Positions 35,790-40,914 of a DNA stretch of 40,914 nt are shown one piece after another (position 1 is the stretch's first letter; each line of letters begins with the position of its first letter). Source of the stretch: Pseudomonadota bacterium (GTDB lineage Bacteria; Pseudomonadota; Alphaproteobacteria; Reyranellales; Reyranellaceae); the NCBI GenBank assembly GCA_018240685.1, contig JAFEFG010000036.1, forward strand, positions 1 through 40,914, read 5' to 3'. The position numbers and the translations under genes are program-made. Below the pieces are notes generated by a model, which saw nothing but the letters and a program-made list of their open reading frames with translations, was not told the DNA's origin and searched no databases.

Positions 35790-36698
35790 TCAATCGGCCG
35801 CGAGTCGCTGCAGCTGTTCCCTGAGATGCTTCGCCACCAGCGCCGCTACCGGGGAGAGCGGGGCGTGCTTGCGCGCGATCAGCGACAGGCTGGTGCCGGT
35901 GACGTGGCGGTCGGCGATCGGCAGATGGACGAAGGCGCCCTCCAGCGCTTCGGCATGCACGTCGTAGTAGGACAGCCACGCCACCTGTCCCTGTTCGCGC
36001 ACCAGCGTCTTCATGACGTCGATCGAGTTCGTCGTCACCATGTTGGGGGGATGGATGCCGGTGCGCCGGAACGCCTTTTCGATCAGCGGCCGCACGGTGA
36101 GCGACGCGTCGGGGAAGACGAAGCTGTAGCCCGCGCAATCGGCGAGGCGGACGGACTTGCGGCCGGCCAGCGCGTGGTCGCGCGCCACGACGATGCCGGA
36201 GCGCGGCGGCAGGCGGGCGAGAAACTGGATCTCGGGCCGTCGCGGCACGGCGTAGCAGATGGCGAGGTCGAGCTTGCCGGCGAGCAGCAGGTCGAGGACC
36301 TGCTCGGTGCCGCCGATCGTCACGTCGAGCGAGAGCTGTACGTGCTGCTCGCGCATGGCGATCATCAGTCCGCTGACCATCTGGCCGGCGATGCTCTCCA
36401 TCAGGCCGATCGCGGCGTGGCCGCGCACGTGGTTGCGCAGCTCGGCCAGGGTGCGGATGGCGCGGTCGTGCTCCTGCTGCCAGCGTTCGATCTCGGCCAC
36501 CAGCACGCGGCCGGCGGCGGTGGGGCGCAGGCCGCGCGGCAGGCGCTCGAACAGCTCGGCCCCGTACTCCGCCTCCAGCTTGAGCATCTGGCGGTTGACC
36601 GCCGACGGCGAGACGTTGAGCTGCGCCGCCGCCTTGCGGATCGATCCGACCTTGGCCACCACGGCGAGCCACGAGGCCGCGGGAGAAATCAGGGGCAC
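35790..36698 (-). CDS. LysR family transcriptional regulator
   Basis: A 302-residue regulator starting at GTG. The N-terminal winged helix-turn-helix is ISPAASWLAVVAKVGSIRKAAAQLNVSPSAVNRQMLKLEAEYGAELFERLPRGLRPTAAG (about 4-64), followed by a linker helix and a type 2 periplasmic-binding effector domain (HVQLSLDVTIGGTEQVLDLLLAGKLDLAICYAVPRRPEIQF). GAGGA lies about 12 bases before the GTG, a longer spacing than usual. It precedes the binding protein and deaminase on the same strand and is the probable regulator of that unit, although LysR genes are more often divergent from their targets. Effector unknown. Confidence 0.92.
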   Translation of the reverse strand: MPLISPAASWLAVVAKVGSIRKAAAQLNVSPSAVNRQMLKLEAEYGAELFERLPRGLRPTAAGRVLVAEIERWQQEHDRAIRTLAELRNHVRGHAAIGLMESIAGQMVSGLMIAMREQHVQLSLDVTIGGTEQVLDLLLAGKLDLAICYAVPRRPEIQFLARLPPRSGIVVARDHALAGRKSVRLADCAGYSFVFPDASLTVRPLIEKAFRRTGIHPPNMVTTNSIDVMKTLVREQGQVAWLSYYDVHAEALEGAFVHLPIADRHVTGTSLSLIARKHAPLSPVAALVAKHLREQLQRLAAD

Positions 36699-36899
36699 GG
36701 TGCGGGGCCGTCCTCATGCGGAAGGGATGCGGCCGATGCAGCCGCGCCGCCACTCTAGAGCCGATTGCCGGGAGTCGGAATCGCTTGTTCCCCGCCGTGT
36801 CGCGCCGGCCGCGGGAGCCGCCGATCGGCGTCGCGTCGGCGAAGTGACTGGCCGCGGCCAACCCCTGCCGCGCCCCGCGTTTTGCTGTAGAACGACCCC

Positions 36900-37652
36900 A
36901 TGGTTGGGTTCTTCGGTTTCGGATCGATCGCGGGCGCGCGCCCGGCGGTCGAATCCGACCGCCTCGAGATCGCGCATGGCGGCGCCTCCCTGCCTCTCAC
37001 CTTCGTGCGCAGCCGCCGGGCGCGGCGCGCCTCGCTGCGCGTCGACACGGCGAACCGGCGCGTGATCCTCACCGCGCCGCAGCGCATGGCCTACGCCACG
37101 GCGGTCGCCTTCGCGCACGCGCAGGCGGGCTGGATCGCGGCGCGGCTGAAGCGTCTGCCGGCACCGCGGCCGTTCGTCGACGGCGCCGAAGTGCCGCTGT
37201 TCGGGGTGCCGCACCGCATCCGCCATCGCCCCGGCCTGCGCGGCACGGTGTGGCTGGAGGCGGGGGAGATCCATGTCGCCGGCCACGCCGAGCACCTGCC
37301 GCGGCGCCTGCGCGACTGGCTCACCGCCGAGATGCGCCGCTGCCTGCCGCCGTTGGTCGAGGCCAAGGCCGCGCGCGTCGAGCGGACGGTGACGCGCCTC
37401 AGCCTGCGTGACAGCCGCACGCGCTGGGGAAGCTGCGGCCCGGACGGCGGACTTTCCTTCTCCTGGCGCCTGGTCTTCGCGCCGCCCGAGGTGCTGGACT
37501 ATCTCGTCGCGCATGAGGTCGCCCATCTCGTGCACATGAACCATGGCCCGCGCTTCTGGGCCCTGGCCGAGCGCCTGTGCGACGGTCCGATGGCTGCCCC
37601 GCGCGCCTGGCTCAAGGCCAACGGCGAGACGCTGCTGCAGTACGGCGCCTGA
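36900..37652 (+). CDS. YgjP-like (M48/SprT-related) metal-dependent hydrolase
   Basis: A 250-residue protein with the gluzincin motif HEVAH at 205-209 and third ligand His215 in MNHGPRFW. The preceding block LSLRDSRTRWGSCGPDGGLSFSWRLVFAPPEVLDYLVAHE is diagnostic of the YgjP/DUF45 family. The N-terminal half (LTFVRSRRARRASLRVDTANRRVILTAPQ) matches the family's beta-rich part. No signal peptide or membrane segment is visible. Members are predicted zinc hydrolases, sometimes linked to type I restriction loci, but no such genes are here. The malic enzyme follows on the same strand after 97 bases. Physiological substrate unknown. Confidence 0.9.
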   Translation: MVGFFGFGSIAGARPAVESDRLEIAHGGASLPLTFVRSRRARRASLRVDTANRRVILTAPQRMAYATAVAFAHAQAGWIAARLKRLPAPRPFVDGAEVPLFGVPHRIRHRPGLRGTVWLEAGEIHVAGHAEHLPRRLRDWLTAEMRRCLPPLVEAKAARVERTVTRLSLRDSRTRWGSCGPDGGLSFSWRLVFAPPEVLDYLVAHEVAHLVHMNHGPRFWALAERLCDGPMAAPRAWLKANGETLLQYGA

Positions 37653-37749
37653 GTCCGGCCGTCGCCCGCGCCGCTCGGTCCGGCGACCATCATCCGGTTG
37701 ATACAACGGGCAGGTATGTGGTCCCTTGGACGGCAAAGGAGAGATCGTC

Positions 37750-39375
37750 ATGTCGACAGGCATCGAGACGGGCTACGCGCTCCTGCGCGATCCCCGGCGC
37801 AACAAGGGTACGGCCTTCAGCGAGGCCGAGCGCCGCCAGTTCGGGCTCGAAGGCCTGTTGCCGCCGACGCCCCTGTCGCTGGAGCTGCAGCTCGCGCGTC
37901 TTCAGAACGAGCTCGGCGTGCTCGACAGCGACCTGCAGCGCTATCTGTTCCTGTCGGATCTGCAGGTCCGCAGCGAGACCCTGTTCTATGCGCTGCTGAT
38001 GTCCGATCCGGCGCGCTTCATGCCGATCGTCTACACGCCGACGGTCGGCGAGGCCTGCCAGAAGTTCGATCACATCTATCGCCATCCGCGCGGCCTTTAC
38101 CTGCCCATCACCGCGCGCGGCCGCGTGCGCGACCTCCTGCGCAACTGGCCGCAGAAGGATATCCGCTTCATCGTCGTGACGGACGGCGAGCGCATCCTGG
38201 GCCTGGGCGATCTCGGCGTGGACGGGATGGGAATTCCGATCGGCAAGCTGGCGCTCTACACCGCCTGCAGCGGCGTGCCGCCGCAATATTGCCTGCCGAT
38301 CACGCTCGATGTCGGCACCAACAACCAGGCGCATCTCGAAGACCCGCTCTATCTCGGCCTGCGGCAGAACCGCGTCCGCGGCGAGGCCTACGCCGAATTC
38401 GTCGACGAGTTCGTGCAGGCGGTGCAGGAGCTGTACCCGACCTGCTGCATCCAGTGGGAGGACTTCGCCAACCTGAACGCCGCGCCGATCCTGGCCCGCT
38501 ATCGCGACAAGATCTGCACCTTCAACGACGACATCCAGGGCACCGCGGCGGTCGCGCTCGCCGGCATCTACGGCGCGCTCCGCCTCTCGGGGAAGCCCCT
38601 GACCGAGCAGCGCTTTCTCTTCCTGGGCGGCGGCTCTGCGGCGACCGGCATCGCCAGCCTGATCGGCCAGGCCATGACGATGGAGGGCATGGACGCCGAC
38701 GAGGCGCGCAAGCGCAACGCGCTGTTCGACATCAATGGCCTGCTGGTGACGTCGCGCACCGACCTGTCGGAATTCCAGAAGCCCTTCGCGCTCGACCGCG
38801 CCCCGATCTCGACCTTCGTCGAGGCGGTCAAGGCGCTGCGGCCGACGGGAATCATCGGCGTCAGCACCGTGCCCAAGCTCTTCAACCAGGCCGTCATCGA
38901 GGCGATGGCCGAGATCAACGAACGGCCGATCATCTTCCCGTATTCGAACCCGACCTCGCGCTCGGAATGTACCGCCGAGGAAGCCTATCGCTGGTCCGAG
39001 GGCCGCGCGATCTTCGCCAGCGGCAGCCCGTTCCCGCCGGTCGACTACGGCGGCAAGACCTTCGTGCCGGGGCAGGGCAACAACGTCTACATCTTCCCCG
39101 CCATGGGCATGGCGGTCCTTGCCACCCAGGCGACGCGGATCACCGACGAGATGTTCATCATCGCGGCGAAGGCCATCGCCGGGCAGGTGACGGAGGCGAA
39201 CCTTGCAAGCGGCCTCATCTATCCGCCGCAGAGCAAGATCCTCTCCGCGTCGCTCCAGGCCGCGACCGAGATCGCGAAGTATGTCTTCGACGCCAAGCTG
39301 GCGCGCGTCGACCGGCCGGAGGACATCGCCGCCTTCATCAGGTCGAGCGCCTACCGGCCCGTCTATCCCGGATGA
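37750..39375 (+). CDS. NAD-dependent malic enzyme
   Basis: A 541-residue MaeA/SfcA-type enzyme that oxidatively decarboxylates malate to pyruvate. Catalytic Tyr95 (IVYTPTVGEACQKF) and Lys166 (MGIPIGKLALYTACSG) are present. Metal ligands lie in QWEDFAN and FNDDIQGTAAV, and the nucleotide fold begins FLGGGSAATGIASLI. The length and the YTPTVGEAC motif match the large single-domain form rather than the MaeB form fused to a phosphotransacetylase domain. AAAGGAG precedes the ATG; the frame extends 8 codons upstream to a TTG that is unlikely to be used. No regulator is adjacent. Confidence 0.95.
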   Translation: MSTGIETGYALLRDPRRNKGTAFSEAERRQFGLEGLLPPTPLSLELQLARLQNELGVLDSDLQRYLFLSDLQVRSETLFYALLMSDPARFMPIVYTPTVGEACQKFDHIYRHPRGLYLPITARGRVRDLLRNWPQKDIRFIVVTDGERILGLGDLGVDGMGIPIGKLALYTACSGVPPQYCLPITLDVGTNNQAHLEDPLYLGLRQNRVRGEAYAEFVDEFVQAVQELYPTCCIQWEDFANLNAAPILARYRDKICTFNDDIQGTAAVALAGIYGALRLSGKPLTEQRFLFLGGGSAATGIASLIGQAMTMEGMDADEARKRNALFDINGLLVTSRTDLSEFQKPFALDRAPISTFVEAVKALRPTGIIGVSTVPKLFNQAVIEAMAEINERPIIFPYSNPTSRSECTAEEAYRWSEGRAIFASGSPFPPVDYGGKTFVPGQGNNVYIFPAMGMAVLATQATRITDEMFIIAAKAIAGQVTEANLASGLIYPPQSKILSASLQAATEIAKYVFDAKLARVDRPEDIAAFIRSSAYRPVYPG

Positions 39376-39408
39376 CGTCGACAGGCAGTCCGGCTCTGCG
39401 GGAGGCCG

Positions 39409-39765
39409 TCACACGGCCACTATGCGGTTGCGATGGGTGATGGCGAGCGATTCGTGTGCACCGCCGGCGACCAGCAACGCGAGTACCTCGTGATTGTCGA
39501 AGGAAAGCACCAGCGCTTCCTCGCCTTCGGCGGCGACGCGCTGGATCTTCCGGCCCAGCAGCGAGACCAGGGTGGTGGCTCGGCGCGCCGTATCGCCGGC
39601 CGTGGATAGTTCATGGCCGCGGCGCGTGTGCTCGAAGCCGGAATGAATGGCGATGACGATCGCGTCGGACAGGACGATCTGGATGTCGTGGCGGCCGATG
39701 ACGATCTGCATGACTTCGGCGCCGACCAGAAACGACCAGTCCGTTCGTTGAAGTAGCCTGTGCAT
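39409..39765 (-). CDS. Small conserved-looking hypothetical protein (DUF6188-like)
   Basis: A 118-residue soluble protein I cannot name firmly. It alternates short hydrophobic strands: LVGAEVMQIVIGRHDIQIVLSDAIVIAIHSGFEH, then LVSLLGRKIQRVAAEGEEALVLSFDNHEVLALLV, then AHESLAITHRNRIVAV. The 'LLG..v..v...e.L.l.F.n...l.l......ES..I' pattern resembles DUF6188-type small beta proteins. The start MHRLLQRTDW is chosen because it begins just before the first strand; an upstream ATG at 39837 adds unlike sequence. Codon use looks coding in this frame. It converges with the malic enzyme gene. Function unknown. Confidence 0.6.
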   Translation of the reverse strand: MHRLLQRTDWSFLVGAEVMQIVIGRHDIQIVLSDAIVIAIHSGFEHTRRGHELSTAGDTARRATTLVSLLGRKIQRVAAEGEEALVLSFDNHEVLALLVAGGAHESLAITHRNRIVAV

Positions 39766-39912
39766 GGCGCGACACCCCGTCGGCGTGGCGACGGCCGACT
39801 GCATCCGGATGTTAGCGCGAAGAGCTCCTCCGTCCATGACGGCAAGCAGCGGCTGTCCGTGGGAAGGCGGCCGGCCACCGGCGCATATTCCGTGCGGCAG
39901 GCGAGTGTCGAA

Positions 39913-40566
39913 CTAGGTTCGTCGAGCCGGTGGAGGCACCGTCGTCGAAGCCGACCCGGCCGCCGTCGGCCCGTCCGACGGGCGCGAGGCATCGTCGCTC
40001 CAGGCAAGCCTCTGCGCATAGGCGCTGATGTCCGCCGGCCAGGGCCGTAGCCGCTCGGCGAGGGCGCTGCGATCGCCGGCGAACAGGGCCCGCGAGGCAT
40101 CCTCGAAACCGGGAAAATCGCCCGCCATTGCCGACATGAAGCGGTAGGCCGCTTCCTGCGCCATCCGCGCGGCGCTGCGGCCGCCATCGGCGCGGCGCGC
40201 TTCGTCGACGAGCCGGCGCAACGCCTGCGAGGCGCCACCGGGCTGCGCCGACAGCCATTCCCAGTGGCGGGGCAGCAGCGTCACCTCCCGCGCGACCACG
40301 CCCAGTTTGGGGCGGCCGCGCGTCCGGGTCGGCGCCTCGGCGTCCGCCGCCCCGGGGGCCGCGAGGCGCGCAACGATCTCCTCGTCGGTGCCACGAAGAT
40401 CGAGGTCGATCACGGCGCCGCTCGTGTCGTCGAAGACCAGGACCGGCGTCGCCGGATCGACGGCCAGAGCCGCCTTTACCGCCAGCGCCACAGCGGCCGG
40501 CTGGCCCGTCGCCAGAATATGGGCGCCGCTGAAAGCCGTGCAGGACCTGACGCCCGGAGAGACCAT
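39913..40566 (-). CDS. DUF2239 family protein
   Basis: A 217-residue soluble protein. The family block GRPKLGVVAREVTLLPRHWEWLSAQPGGASQALRRLVDEARR (about residues 83-124) is a basic, helical, possibly nucleic-acid-binding segment; YRFMSAMAGDFPGFEDASRALFAGD follows. The N-terminal part (CTAFSGAHILATGQPAAVALAVKAAL...VLVFDDTSGAVIDLDLRGT) is a separate alpha/beta module. The C-terminal 25 residues are Ser/Pro/Ala-rich and probably disordered. It is divergent from a GIY-YIG nuclease-like gene, with 82 bases between the starts and a 10-bp direct repeat there. Molecular function unknown to me. Confidence 0.85.
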   Translation of the reverse strand: MVSPGVRSCTAFSGAHILATGQPAAVALAVKAALAVDPATPVLVFDDTSGAVIDLDLRGTDEEIVARLAAPGAADAEAPTRTRGRPKLGVVAREVTLLPRHWEWLSAQPGGASQALRRLVDEARRADGGRSAARMAQEAAYRFMSAMAGDFPGFEDASRALFAGDRSALAERLRPWPADISAYAQRLAWSDDASRPSDGPTAAGSASTTVPPPARRT

Positions 40567-40570
40567 CTTA

Positions 40571-40609
40571 TTACCCGGATAAAAACCTTGAGATGATATT
40601 TACCCGGAT
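40571..40609. promoter_or_regulatory. Direct repeat TTACCCGGAT x2 between DUF2239 and GIY-YIG genes
   Basis: Identical 10-mers lie at 40571-40580 and 40600-40609, 29 bases start to start, each flanked by AT-rich sequence that stands out from the GC-rich surroundings. The first copy is 5 bases from the DUF2239 start, so a bound protein would block that gene. I see no regulator gene nearby to assign. Confidence 0.55.
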
Positions 40610-40648
40610 GATATTAAGTGCGCAAGGCCGCTAGGACGGAGATGGGAC

Positions 40649-40914
40649 GTGAAAAACGCGAACAGGAAGGCCGCCGCGGCGGCCTACAAGGAGCGAAAGG
40701 CCGTCGCCGGCATTTATGCCCTCCGGTGCCTCGCCACCGGAGAACGATGGATCGGGCGTGCACCGGACCTGAGCACGATACAGAACCGCCTCTGGTTCAC
40801 CCTCCGACAGGGCAGCTTCCCTCATCGCGACGTGCAGGCCGCGTGGAATGCCTGCGGTGCGGCGAGCTTCGTTTTCGAGGAGATCGAACGGCTGGAGGAC
40901 GAGCCGCTTGCCCT
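40649..40914 (+). CDS. GIY-YIG nuclease family protein (3' end cut by window edge)
   Basis: The first 88 codons are in the window. The start is GTG, with GGAG 7 bases upstream; the nearby ATG at 40642 is in another frame. After a basic head (VKNANRKAAAAAYKERKA), the domain reads VAGIYALRCLATGERWIGRAPDLSTIQNRLWFTLRQGSFPHRDVQAAWNACGAASFVFEEIERL. GIY is kept and the second motif is WIG instead of YIG. The FTLRQGSFPHRDVQAAWNACGAASFVFEE part matches the small bacterial GIY-YIG group. Whether the catalytic Arg and the distal Glu are present cannot be fully judged because of truncation. It is divergent from the DUF2239 gene. Confidence 0.82.
   Translation, partial: MKNANRKAAAAAYKERKAVAGIYALRCLATGERWIGRAPDLSTIQNRLWFTLRQGSFPHRDVQAAWNACGAASFVFEEIERLEDEPLA

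Noticed and set aside
40631..40825. 64-codon minus-strand frame at the right edge
   Set aside because: It overlaps the well-supported GIY-YIG gene on the plus strand and has no features of its own.

Overview
The window is about 67% GC by impression, densely coded, and reads as chromosomal DNA of an alphaproteobacterium. The main evidence is an Irr-type Fur-family regulator (His-rich HHHH cluster) divergent from fabA-fabB-fabI, a palindrome matching the alphaproteobacterial Irr box, DUF2239, and an RNA-metabolism operon running rimP to pnp. A Reyranella/Rhodospirillales-like host is my guess from overall protein flavour; the genus cannot be fixed from sequence alone. I found no rRNA, tRNA, CRISPR array, insertion sequence or phage gene.

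Layout. 1-4523 (minus): a partial FAD-linked oxidase, a secreted alpha/beta hydrolase, and a hisA-hisF-hisE-HIT run. 4646-7461: an M20 amidohydrolase converging on an orphan family-5 solute-binding protein. 7669-11172: a ThDP enzyme and trmB, with trmB overlapping a convergent MFS gene by 68 bp. 11360-21188 (plus): rimP-nusA-ylxR-infB-rbfA-truB-rpsO-pnp, which couples ribosome maturation, transcription elongation, translation initiation and RNA decay. It has a terminator-like hairpin against the rimP start, a hairpin pair before rbfA, and terminators after rpsO and pnp. 21250-23955 (minus): fabA-fabB-fabI, for anaerobic-type unsaturated fatty acid synthesis and enoyl reduction. 24075-27052 (plus): irr, two adjacent Fur-family-like palindromes, then a rubredoxin-less rubrerythrin, a two-cluster Fe-S/CCG protein and a DUF3501 protein.

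27060-31656: a proline-rich TonB, a double-SH3 envelope protein, a D-2-hydroxyacid dehydrogenase, a BrkB/YihY membrane protein and MsrA. 31674-36698 (minus): LysR regulator, orphan solute-binding protein, adenosine-deaminase-like enzyme and class V aminotransferase, possibly one nucleoside or amine scavenging unit. 36900-40914: a YgjP-like metallohydrolase, an NAD-type malic enzyme, a small hypothetical protein, and a divergent DUF2239/GIY-YIG pair sharing a promoter region with a 10-bp direct repeat.

The strongest candidate for an under-described system is the Irr-linked rubrerythrin/Fe-S/DUF3501 cassette (24518-27052). It looks like an iron- and peroxide-responsive redox module whose last two proteins have no established role that I know. 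The second is the DUF2239/GIY-YIG divergent pair at the right edge. All non-coding stretches are under 300 bases, and the informative ones are listed as features.
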